A DNA stretch of 10,805 nt. It comes from Cephalothrix simula. Lineage: Eukaryota; Nemertea; Palaeonemertea; Archinemertea; Cephalotrichidae. The stretch covers positions 1 to 10,805 of the forward strand of contig JAXIUW010215175.1 in assembly GCA_035591015.1 (NCBI GenBank), read 5' to 3'. The notes beneath the pieces are model-generated. The model was given only the letters and a program-made list of their open reading frames with translations, searched no databases and had not been told where the DNA came from. This document shows positions 1 through 6,983 of the stretch, piece by piece (the stretch's first letter is position 1; each line of letters begins with the position of its first letter). The position numbers and the translations under genes are program-made.

Positions 1-54
1 AAACCCAACATTCTCCTTAAAGACATATCTTTTCCACATTTCAGACTCAAGTAA

Positions 55-738
55 CTACCGCGCATATGGGCTACGATGCTTCTTGGCTGTTGCACGACAG
101 GTCATGTGGATACATCCCGCGCAATTCCATTTCATGAAGTACGGTACTTTATCTCCATCGGGATCAAATGTTTTTATCGAATTTATTTCTGAAACAATGA
201 TGCTTCCATTGCTGTTGATAGCAATGCCCAATGGATCCCTTAACTTGCCTTTTCCAATTGTTAAAACAATTTTTGAGTTGTATTTTGTAGCAGCAATTAT
301 TGTCCTTATCAACCACGTATATATCGTCATTTTGTACTGTTATATCACGTAGCTCGATTCGTTTACCATTTGCTTTGTTTTTTTTCATTCCACTCTCACA
401 TAAAGTAAATGATTTTTCATTACCTGCTAATTCAAAGGTCACCAAACTATCATTCATTACTGTCACAAATCTCCCATTAGATAATTGATGTATTCCGTAG
501 AATTTTTTGTCAAAGGCAATGCAACGTGTAAGTTTAACATTTAGATGAGATTCGACTTCCTCGAAAGTTATGGTTGTTATAGGCAAGTCTTATTATGATG
601 AAGTCGTTTTAAGATATAAACCTTATTTGAAATAACAACTATACCTCGCGTATCCCCTGGTATTGTCGTGAACATGTTTGAACCCCCCCTAACAATATCA
701 TCTTTATAACTCAAATAATTAAACCGCGCAAGTGCGAC
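55..738 (-). pseudogene. NHL-repeat (beta-propeller) protein fragment, frameshifted
   Basis: Three overlapping minus-strand reading frames together look like one NHL-type beta-propeller region. Frame one runs from about 738 to 577 and contains the blade-like stretch RGIVVISNKVYIL. Frame two runs from about 586 to 164 and contains YGIHQLSNGRFVTV and DDIYVVDKDNN. Frame three, from about 285 to 55, contains DPLGIAINSNGSIIVSE, a good match to the NHL consensus (glycine-isoleucine-alanine, then I-x-V-S/A-D/E). Frame changes near 580-600 and 265-290 have no room for an intron, so the copy is broken here unless the sequence has errors. The last ~35 residues, after FDPDGD, do not look like a further blade and may be run-on. 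NHL propellers bind protein or RNA and often sit C-terminal in receptor-like or TRIM-like proteins. The STAND-like exon upstream on the same strand could be the N-terminal part of the same gene. I infer a pseudogene; the NHL call is firmer than the gene model. Confidence 0.6.
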
Positions 739-1088
739 TCATTAATGTTAATACATATTTCCGCTTGGGGTTCACACGTGTTCACCCACAATCCTCTGTC
801 TTTGTCTCGACTGAACTGGGTGAGCAGTGATAATTAGCTGTGATATTTAAAATGATATATTTACATTAAACAAGTTATATTATATTCTAAAAGATGTTCG
901 TTCAATGTTGTTGAATCAAGCTGGTGGTATATTCGTTCAATATTGCTGACTCAAGCTGGGGTATATCTATCTTAGCATTTTTAGATTTTTTTATAAATTC
1001 CGTTTGTTCTGAAATGTTTAAAGTAATTAATAAAAATTTTGAGTAAAATTCTATTCAATTTAAGACTAAATTTAGCATGTAATCTTAC
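739..1088 (-). other. Putative intron or decayed spacer between STAND-like exon and NHL region
   Basis: No open coding stretch is visible on either strand. The minus-strand sequence opens with a strong donor (CAG|GTAAGA, exon edge at 1089), so at least its first part should be intronic. I could not find an acceptor with the matching phase before the NHL region, because an in-frame stop lies just upstream at 739-741. The link between the two coding parts therefore stays unproven. A short tandem duplication lies at 897-966. Confidence 0.35.
897..966. repeat. 35-bp tandem duplication
   Basis: Two adjacent imperfect copies (897-931 and 932-966) both start TTCGTTCAAT and share TCAAGCTGG. They differ at a few positions and by a small indel near the end. 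There is no obvious function; it lies in the putative intron. Confidence 0.75.
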
Positions 1089-1874
1089 CTGTACTTTGAT
1101 GGCCTATTCTGAAAGGAGTCCAGTCTTTGTTTTTTTTGTATTTGAGTAGCTCTACCTTGTGCCACTTTTCTTCATTGACGCACTTCCAGGCTGAATGATC
1201 GACAGACTCTTCCTTGATTGCAATGATTCTTGCATTTGGTAATGGAGTACGTGCTTCAAAGAGTTCCGATACAGTATCATGAATTTGACCATCATCAAAC
1301 GATCCTGATAAATTATCGATTATTATTAACAGCGATCCCTCTGAATATCTTCTCATGAGTTCTTGGACTTCTTCATTTGGATATTTGTAGCCTAAATTAA
1401 ATCGATAATTAATGACGTCATATAGAGATTTATAACTGTCCCATTTCAATCGGTTGTAATTTACATAGATTAGACAAAGGGGATTGTTATTCCTTTTTCT
1501 CTTCCAGCGTAATATTCTTGCCTTATAGCTGTAGTCACCAAAGGCTACATCGTTTTCATCATTTATCTCGTTTTCAGCCTCGACCCATTTGCTCGTCATC
1601 CATTTTCCGAATAATGATATATGTCGAACACTTTCCATACTGATGTAATTTATTTTGTTTGGGAATAAATTATAAATTTCTTGAAAGTTTCCAAGTTCTG
1701 ATTCATAATAATCAAGAAGATGGGCTTCTTCATTAACTTCATTACGAATTTGACTACATGCTACTTGAATCCTATCGTAAGTTGAAACGCATTCTTTTGG
1801 TGTGTTAATCGTCACTCTTCGATACTCCTCCGTTGAATATTCTTCTAATATTTTCCCTTCAAATGAAAATCGTT
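1089..1874 (-). CDS. Internal exon of a degenerate STAND/NACHT-like NTPase core
   Basis: This is a 786-nt exon with a TTTCAG acceptor ending at 1875 and a CAG|GTAAGA donor after 1089. It is open throughout and phase 1 at both ends, giving about 261 whole codons. The translation is acidic and mixed alpha/beta. Near residues 130-137 is a hydrophobic strand (NPLCLIYVNYN). At about 181-190 comes LLIIIDNLSG, which resembles a Walker B strand, and then a predicted strand ARIIAIKEE near 214-222. This order resembles the core of STAND NTPases such as NACHT or NB-ARC proteins, which act as oligomerising switches in immune and death signalling. No P-loop (GxxxxGKT) is present where one would be expected, around residues 73-96, so nucleotide binding is doubtful here. 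A non-ATG internal exon fits the splice signals better than a gene starting at the GTG at 1815. It could instead be an unrelated alpha/beta protein. The downstream NHL pieces on the same strand support a receptor-like architecture but are not proven to be joined. Confidence 0.5.
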
Positions 1875-1959
1875 CTGAAATAAAATTCCAAAATATAAAT
1901 TATAAAACTTCTCAAAGTACACTTTTAACCATTTTAAAAATTAATTTTTAAGGACGAAC

Positions 1960-1978
1960 TCTCCCACTGAGTGGGAGA
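1960..1978. repeat. 19-bp perfect palindrome heading a repeat element
   Basis: Nine-base arms (1960-1968 and 1970-1978) pair perfectly around one G: TCTCCCACT-G-AGTGGGAGA. About 33 bases later the sequence reads AGTCTGTCGTCTG. The hairpin at 2821 has a similar layout, with GTCTGTCTG downstream, which suggests related mobile or repeat termini. Confidence 0.8.
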
Positions 1979-2045
1979 ATCCGTACTTAGTATTATTTGA
2001 TTGTCGAAAGTCTGTCGTCTGACAAAATGGCCGCCGAGATCGAAA

Positions 2046-2447
2046 ATTTAACCGAAAGTCAGTTGATTTTAATCAATTTTAAAGCGAATAGTGATTCCTA
2101 TCGAAAAACAAAAAATGATATTCCCTGGAGAAATTCAGAATATTTAATTGATAATGTACCAGTTGTGACAAAAAAGCCTTTGTGAGCTAAAAATTAATTT
2201 TTCACGAAAAAAATGGTAAAAATCACTCCGGTAATCGGACGATTTAACCGAAAGAGAGTTGATTTTAATCAATTTTGTAACAAATAGTATTTTCTATCGA
2301 AAAACAAAAAGAGATATTCCCTGGAGAACAGATCTGACTTTTAGAATATGTAATTTTTGATAATGTACCAGTTGTGAAAAAAAAGCCTTTGTGGGGGAAA
2401 AATTAATTTTTCACGAAAAAAATGGTCAAAAAATTCCGCTAACCGAC
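2046..2447. repeat. Tandemly duplicated ~200-bp repeat unit
   Basis: Copy one (2046-2241) and copy two (2242-2447) are imperfect duplicates. Both carry, in order, ATTTAACCGAAAG, the palindrome TTGATTTTAATCAA, TATCGAAAAACAAAAA, GATATTCCCTGGAGAA, GATAATGTACCAGTTGTGA, AAAAAGCCTTTGTG and AAAAATTAATTTTTCACG. Copy two has small insertions. The 62-codon open frame across 1997-2185 lies inside this repeat and is not retained in copy two, so I do not call it a gene. The unit follows the palindrome at 1960 and is probably part of the same non-coding repeat. Confidence 0.8.
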
Positions 2448-2820
2448 TGGCCTATTCTTTTTGAATGCATTACTTCATGAGAATTTCTAATTTCAAAATA
2501 CTTTGTATATGCTGAAAAATTACCCTGGGTTTGTGGAGAATCTCAATAATAATTTGAACGTCCTTTCTAATTTTCGATGTGATTTCATTTTTAGGAAATT
2601 AGGAATTTTAGTGCAATAAAAATTCCAGGCCGTAAAAAAAGTTAATTTTTTTGTCGAAAAACTATTAACTTTAAGCTCTAAAATTGTTCTATTAACGAGC
2701 TACGTGAGAGAAAATTATGAAAATGAAGCGGCGAAGCCATTATTCAGATATCAATGCCCATCTAGCTCTTTTTTTAAACATTAGGTAACCTGGTAACGAA
2801 TTTAAAATTATCATTTTTTA
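2448..2820. other. AT-rich spacer, no supported gene
   Basis: I see no splice-bounded or long open frame. A 41-codon minus-strand open stretch around 2478-2600 is within chance for this base composition. A segment near 2628-2667 (GTTAATTTTTTTGTCGAAAAAC) faintly resembles the ends of the tandem repeat unit and may be a decayed partial copy. Confidence 0.4.
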
Positions 2821-3040
2821 GCTCACTTGGTACGTAGTACCAAATGTGAGCTTATGCGATCGCCCGTAGTCTGTCTGTGGGTACCTAGGGCATTGAATTT
2901 TTTTTATAATTTGAGTTTTAATCTCAATTAAAAAATAGCGAAATTTCAGCTTCCTACGATTCGCCGTTTTAGAGATATTTTTGAAAAACCTTAGGGGGGC
3001 GGAATCTGCCCCCTCTTCAAAAATAGGGTTAAGCTGTTTT
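2821..3040. mobile_element. Hairpin-headed repeat element inserted in the minus-strand pseudogene
   Basis: The left end is a hairpin at 2821-2851. GCTCAC pairs with GTGAGC and TTGGTAC with GTACCAA, around a GTA loop and a two-base bulge. CTTATGCGATCGCCCG and GTCTGTCTG follow. A G-run/C-run fold-back (GGGGGGC...GCCCCC) lies near 2993-3013. The minus-strand frame that is convincingly coding at 3050-3177 turns into simple repeat-like sequence here, so I place the right edge at roughly 3030-3050. Short hairpin-plus-GTC-rich repeat ends of this style are, as far as I recall, common in aquatic invertebrate genomes, but I could not check this. It carries no coding capacity of its own, so a non-autonomous element is likely. 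Confidence 0.5.
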
Positions 3041-3346
3041 TCGGGTGGGTTAGTTATGAAGCCACAAAGTTTGGTATACACATTTATCACGCCATTTGTC
3101 ACTGATTGATTGATTTTTGATGCCTGGGCGGCTTCATAAAGTTTATAGTACTTTTCTAAATCATTAGGTAAAATGTGATTGTTTTTCCTAAGAATTCTTT
3201 TGTTTTACCTCTAGCTACTAAGAGGGATAAATGTTCGTGTCATAAACTGGTGTAAACACTGGTTGGGGTTGATCATTACATATACCTAAATCCGTCATTA
3301 CTTTTTCTACCTTTTTATCTTCTTTTTCAGTTAACTTTGTCGCCAT
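3041..3346 (-). pseudogene. Divergent partner gene of the 395-aa ORF, frameshifted and truncated
   Basis: The ATG at 3346 opens a 42-codon minus-strand frame, rich in lysine and glutamate at its start (MATKLTEKEDKKVEKV), that stops at 3218. Two further frames carry on in protein-like style. One, from about 3239, includes EHLSLLVARGKTKEFLG. The next, from about 3177, includes LPNDLEKYYKLYEAAQA and NGVINVYTKLCGF. I infer one gene with frameshifts near 3240 and 3180, its 3' part lost to, or displaced by, the repeat at 2821-3040. The predicted product starts charged, then becomes helical with a hydrophobic end. I do not recognise the family with certainty. Its start codon lies 40 bp from the divergent intact ORF, which suggests a shared promoter and joint origin, perhaps in a viral or mobile element. 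Confidence 0.6.
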
Positions 3347-3386
3347 TTAGTTATACAAAATTTAAACGTAAACTTTGTTTATTTAA
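3347..3386. promoter_or_regulatory. 40-bp divergent intergenic region
   Basis: Two start codons face away from each other across only 40 AT-rich bases. They include the palindrome TAAACTTTGTTTA at 3369-3381. There is no room for separate conventional promoters and leaders, so a shared bidirectional control region, or transcription starting inside the opposite gene, is inferred. Confidence 0.4.
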
Positions 3387-4574
3387 ATGACCACTAAAAT
3401 TCCTAAACAATTTTTACGCAACCAAAAGTTTCAACCAAGTAAGCCTAACTTTAAGGACACAGACGATAAAATCACTGATGATCAACTATGTGCACTTAAA
3501 ATTTATGTAACCGAAAATGATTGCTTTTTAGCCAAATTTCCAAATAGGTTCAACAATGATGATTATATTATCGATTTTACCACTGACCAGGACGAAAAAA
3601 GATGGAATGCATCACCAATAACATTTTGGCAATGTCAGTTAAACTTTGCGATTTTATGCTCAAAAGCTTTTTCGGGCATTTCTCGCTATCATTTTTTTGA
3701 CCCAAAGTTACCTAATTTGGTAAAAAATGTCCAACGATATCACGTCTATTTTACTGTTCGATTGATTTTATCTTATATGCAATGTCCATTGCCTGGGGAT
3801 GACGCATTTTCTAAGAACCAAAATCCAATTAACATAAGCAAGTACAATGATATAAGATGTCAATATAATGTCAATATACATGGATATGAAATTAGAATGT
3901 GGTACGAAATGAAATTCAACAAGGAAAGGTACACCTACGATGAGGATGCTGAAAATGGGTTCTCATATTTTATCCCTAAAAATAGCAATGGCTTTTCTAT
4001 GGCAGGCATCCAATCATTAAACGAGTCAATTCGAAATTACGTCATACTAATCCTAGGCAGTCATGTTGAAACTCAATCAAAAATAATTGTTCCCAGTGCA
4101 ACGCGGTTTGATTCACAAAAACAATTTATGGGACTTTTTGAAACCACAATAAATCAATGGAAAGATACAATGATCAGTGATGAAATTACACGGTTCCAAA
4201 AATACGTAACCCAAGCTAGGATTCATTTAAATTATGTAATTGGCCCTGATTTGTACTTGATCTCGAATAATCTAATTATGAGCCTTGCCTATCAAGGTTT
4301 TTCTAACAATCTTTTAATTGCCACAAGAAATCAATATTTTGGTGTAAATAAGGTCAACGAAGGCAAAATATCACGTGTTCCGTTGATGCGAGGCGATAGA
4401 ATAAAAGCTCATATATTACCTTCAGTTCAGCCCTCGGCGGTTCCCACTAAACACTTTGGGGGTCCAAAGTCACCTCTCTCTACTACCCGCCCAAATAAAA
4501 ATGCTGCACACGAGAACGAGATTAATGCATTGAGCTTGACAAGGTTGATAATATTGGAAAATCAATTAAAATGA
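3387..4574 (+). CDS. Intact intronless 395-aa orphan protein, possibly of viral or mobile-element origin
   Basis: The single uninterrupted frame starts at the first ATG after the divergent spacer and ends at TGA 4572-4574. The protein has no signal peptide or clear membrane segment. It has an aromatic-rich block at residues 72-130 (WNASPITFWQCQLNF at 73-87, YHVYFTVRLILSYMQCPLP at 118-136). A second compact block follows at 210-255 (LNESIRNYVILILG, FDSQKQF), and hydrophobic beta-like stretches at 282-315 (YVIGPDLYLI, NNLLIAT). The tail at 340-375 is rich in proline, serine and lysine and probably disordered. There are no polymerase, transposase (DDE), integrase, helicase or protease motifs. 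The divergent compact layout and lack of introns, next to decayed sequence, suggest a structural gene of an endogenised virus or mobile element; this is inference. The intact frame beside a broken partner may mean recent arrival or retained use. A host gene of unknown function remains possible. Confidence 0.75.
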   Translation: MTTKIPKQFLRNQKFQPSKPNFKDTDDKITDDQLCALKIYVTENDCFLAKFPNRFNNDDYIIDFTTDQDEKRWNASPITFWQCQLNFAILCSKAFSGISRYHFFDPKLPNLVKNVQRYHVYFTVRLILSYMQCPLPGDDAFSKNQNPINISKYNDIRCQYNVNIHGYEIRMWYEMKFNKERYTYDEDAENGFSYFIPKNSNGFSMAGIQSLNESIRNYVILILGSHVETQSKIIVPSATRFDSQKQFMGLFETTINQWKDTMISDEITRFQKYVTQARIHLNYVIGPDLYLISNNLIMSLAYQGFSNNLLIATRNQYFGVNKVNEGKISRVPLMRGDRIKAHILPSVQPSAVPTKHFGGPKSPLSTTRPNKNAAHENEINALSLTRLIILENQLK

Positions 4575-4712
4575 TGTATCGTGTTTGGAAACCTAGTAAC
4601 TAGCCTTGCAATCGAATGTTGTCAGTTGAATACAGATCAAACTTATGGGATGATTATGAAAGGAATTGTGGAGTTCAGGGAGTTTATTCAAGGATTTGCT
4701 GACTTGTGGTAA
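4575..4712 (+). other. In-frame open extension past the TGA stop
   Basis: After the TGA, the same frame stays open for 45 codons to TAA at 4710-4712. The stretch reads as ordinary protein (SLAIECCQLNTDQTYG, GIVEFREFIQGFADLW). The stop may therefore be a recent nonsense mutation shortening a ~440-residue protein, or a readthrough site. GTAAGT at 4709-4714 also looks like a splice donor, but joining it to the TTTAGCAG acceptor at 4780 would create a stop at once. Chance openness of this length is possible at this base composition. Confidence 0.35.
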
Positions 4713-4808
4713 GTTTTGTTTTATGTTTTTTGTCAATTTATCACTATCTGATGGATTTTTTCAAGAATTAAATTTAGCAGACTACTAACGATGGAATAAA
4801 CCAGATTT

Positions 4809-4947
4809 TTCGAGAATTTTTGAGGGTTATGAATACATTTTCTGGAAGCTTCTAGAGCATTTGGTCATGTGGCATATTAACATAGATTTATGATAGGTTA
4901 TAAATACATTTTCTGAAAAGTTCTAGAGCATTTGGTTAGTATATAAG
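4809..4947 (+). promoter_or_regulatory. Heat-shock-type promoter with three HSE-like arrays and TATA boxes
   Basis: Heat shock factor binds alternating nGAAn units. Three arrays fit this pattern. TTCgaGAAttTTT is at 4809-4821. TTCtgGAAgcTTCtaGAG at 4840-4857 has three perfect units and a near fourth. TTCtgAAAagTTCtaGAG is at 4911-4928. The last two lie in a 41-bp direct repeat (4825-4865 and 4896-4936, about 37 of 41 identical). TATAAATA at 4898-4905 and TATATAAG at 4940-4947 are candidate TATA boxes. The latter is 40 bases before the ATG at 4987. The spacing and order fit a stress-inducible promoter for the downstream gene; heat induction is inferred from motifs only. Confidence 0.7.
4825..4936 (+). 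repeat. 41-bp direct repeat carrying the HSEs
   Basis: Copies at 4825-4865 and 4896-4936 are offset by 71 bases and share GGTTAT-AATACATTTTCTG and TTCTAGAGCATTTGGT. The duplication doubled the heat-shock-element array. Differences in the second copy weaken one GAA unit (to AAA) but create a TATAAATA. Confidence 0.85.
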
Positions 4948-4965
4948 CAACATTGTTGCTTATAT
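4941..4965. promoter_or_regulatory. Perfect 11-bp-arm palindrome at the predicted transcription start
   Basis: ATATAAGCAAC at 4941-4951 and GTTGCTTATAT at 4955-4965 are exact inverse complements around ATT. The left arm overlaps the TATA-like box. The palindrome may be a dimeric protein site or, if transcribed, a leader hairpin. Its position, 22 bases before the ATG, makes a regulatory role plausible. Confidence 0.6.
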
Positions 4966-4986
4966 TCTAACAAAACAAAAACAAAA

Positions 4987-5568
4987 ATGGCAAATCACAT
5001 ACCGGCACTACAATATATTCAGGAAAGAGAAAATGAAATTCGTAAAGAAGAAGAAAAAATAGAACAACTTGAGTGGAAAATAAGAGGTAAGTTACCTTTT
5101 AAACTATTTTTTGATAATCACTACTTGGGAAATTAGTTTTGGAGGGGTCTGACAATATGATTTTTTATGGCTAAAACTGGATAAAATTGCCATTCACAAT
5201 TTTAGGTAAAAAATTTGAGTCCCAACTATATTTTTATCTAAAAACATCGCTATAAAATTCATTACATTTACGCTTTTCTAGCTGCCAAAAAACGTTTTAA
5301 TAGGCATGATAATAGGGCAAATGAATTGAGACAAAAATTAGAATATGAAGAGAGAGCAGCTAGACAGGCGACAAATGATAGATATATACATGAAAGGGAA
5401 ATAAACAATTTAAATGCACTAATTATGGAAATAAGACAAATACCACCATACCCAGAAAATAATCCACAACCACAACCTGCTGTTAATCAACAAGTTGCCA
5501 ATGATCCACCACCACCATACCCACGAAATAATCTACAAGTTGGAGGTGAATTTCCCGGAGCCGCTTAA
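4987..5568 (+). CDS. Two-exon 128-aa coiled-coil protein with PPPY proline-rich tail
   Basis: Exon 1 is 4987-5086 and exon 2 is 5282-5568. The 195-bp intron (5087-5281) has a perfect GTAAGT donor and a pyrimidine-rich TTTTCTAG acceptor, and splicing joins the frames exactly. The ATG follows an A-rich leader (CAAAACAAAAACAAAA) and is followed by G. Residues 8-86 are highly charged and helical (for example QERENEIRKEEEKIEQLEW), as in a coiled coil. Residues 87-117 are rich in proline, asparagine and glutamine and repeat PPYPxNN twice, at 88-94 and 111-117. The second copy contains a PPPY motif (110-113), the class bound by WW domains of Nedd4-type ubiquitin ligases and used as a late-budding motif by some viruses and retroelements. 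There is no signal peptide or membrane segment, and I do not recognise the family. The upstream heat-shock-like promoter suggests stress induction. A poly(A) signal AATAAA lies at 5764-5769. It may belong to the same element as the 395-aa ORF 412 bases upstream, but that is unproven. Confidence 0.75.
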
Positions 5569-5763
5569 ATGTGCTTTTTGGCTGACATAATTTGTTTTAG
5601 AAGACTTTAAGTTAACTTGGATTACACAATTACTTTACAATTGCTGATTTTATTCAACTACTATTGAGTGGTCAATTTAATTTAGGATTATTTTAGTGAA
5701 AAGAGAAGGATAATGTTATACAAAACGAAAATAGACATTTTATACAAGGTCAAAATTTTATGA

Positions 5764-5769
5764 AATAAA
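5764..5769 (+). terminator. Poly(A) signal AATAAA
   Basis: This canonical hexamer lies about 196 bases after the stop of the 128-aa gene and is its likely 3' end signal. The hexamer is common in AT-rich DNA, so this rests on position only. Confidence 0.4.
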
Positions 5770-5901
5770 AATTGTTGTGCTATATTTCAAAAGGGTTTCT
5801 GTTTTTCCAATACTGGCTAATGTTTCGATTTTTTCAATCCACTTAATTAAAGTGATCAATCAAATATTGAATTCATTCTGCCTGACATAAAAAACAATTA
5901 A

Positions 5902-6800
5902 GATGATGTATTGCCTGGAATAACAGTCGATTTTCTATGCTTGGATATTGATAAAAGGACAATTTTCAGTCAGATTAAAGCTAAGGATACAGAAATGCAC
6001 AACAAAAAAACAGGTAAGCTTAATTTTAAACTATTCTAGGGGACATAAAAACCCACAAATTCGGGAAGTGAAAGTGGGGCATGTCCGGCATTTCTCGGCT
6101 ATTCCCGCGACGCTAATTTACGCAAAAGTTAGGGGGCTAAAGTGGCAGAGCTTTGTAAAATAGCTTCTGAGGGGTACCCCCTGGGGATATTTTACAAACG
6201 GCTTCTTTCGTCTAGTACATGTACGGATATGAGACATAACTTTTTGCAATACTGAAAGGACAATTTATCGACTAATTCGCTACCAAATTGCACTATTAAA
6301 TTAATTCATCAATTACAAATCTGATATTGAAAAGGACATAGTGGCGACATACGATAATCTTGATCCTAAAGAAACGAAATTCCGGGCAAAAAATTTTGCC
6401 AGCTATAACTATGGCCATTGCCAAGTAGAATTTAGAAAAACAAAGGAAATAGGAATACCAATTTCTGTATTCAATGAAAATCCACAAGAAGTGTTAGATA
6501 GGGATGCTTGTGTTATTTTTGATTACGACATGGATCTTCCTTTTTTGGAAATGGAAGAAATACACAAAAATCCAGAGCGTTTATTTCATCTCCCAAATAC
6601 TTAATTACAAATCTGCAGATGGTGAAATTATCAAATTTCACATATCAAACGTCAAGCTTCAAGTTTGTTTTAACATTCTTAATCAGCAAAATATAGAAAT
6701 GAAAAAAGAAAATAACTCTATAAACAATATTTATTCTGTTATTTAAAACACAAGAATTGTTTCTGATTCTGATTTGGATTCAGATATGTGGAACTGGTAA
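5902..6800 (+). pseudogene. Decayed coding region of unknown family (first of two)
   Basis: Several protein-like open pieces follow one another in changing frames. The first, 5902-6013, includes DDVLPGITVDFLCLDIDK and ends at a good donor, CAG|GTAAGC. A second starts near 6259 (NSLPNCTIKLIHQ) and stops at 6322. A third, about 6305-6604, is the longest and includes SVFNENPQEVLDRDACVIF and DYDMDLPFLEMEEIHKN. The fourth, about 6605-6746, includes SADGEIIKFHISNVKLQV and stops at TAA 6744. In the same frame there follows TRIVSDSDLDSDMWNW, ending at 6800. Frame changes plus an in-frame stop argue for a pseudogene, although one or more short introns could explain some breaks. I recognise no domain. 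The composition is rich in Asp, Glu, Asn and Ile. The GC-richer block at about 6040-6240 would be intron or insertion. Confidence 0.5.
6152..6198. repeat. Compound hairpin in a GC-richer block
   Basis: TTTGTAAAATA (6152-6162) and TATTTTACAAA (6188-6198) are perfect 11-bp inverted repeats. Between them lies the self-complementary GGGGTACCCC (6171-6180). The surrounding 6040-6240 is richer in G and C than its neighbours, which suggests an inserted sequence. Confidence 0.6.
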
Positions 6801-6983
6801 ATATTCTATATTTTCAAATTTTTTGTGTGTGCTATAAACCCTCCCCCTAAAGATCTCAACCGTAAAAGGATGTATCGAATTTGGTTGATGCAGTGTCAAT
6901 AAAAGCTTTGTCATTCTCAAAATCAATACAAAGTCATACATGTAAGGAAATAAAATCTGTCCTGAGATAGCTATGCAATAAAG
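6801..6983. other. Spacer without gene
   Basis: This is AT-rich sequence between the two decayed coding regions. It contains AATAAA at 6899-6904, a possible poly(A) signal for the upstream pseudogene. Nothing else is supported. Confidence 0.35.

Noticed and set aside
83-488. Plus-strand open frames opposite the NHL region
   Set aside because: Their translations are hydrophobic shadows of the minus-strand NHL coding frames.
1997-2185. 62-codon plus-strand open frame
   Set aside because: It lies across a tandemly duplicated non-coding repeat, and the second copy does not keep the frame.
2818-3049. Lower part of the 94-codon minus-strand frame as a real gene
   Set aside because: This part is translated hairpin-headed repeat; only the upstream part (above about 3040) looks like coding sequence.
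5948-6163. 71-codon plus-strand frame as a gene
   Set aside because: It runs through a good splice donor (6014) into a GC-richer block, and its frame differs from the protein-like exon reading at 5902-6013.
6296-6487. 63-codon minus-strand frame
   Set aside because: It is antisense to the longest piece of the decayed plus-strand gene and has no domain or splice context.
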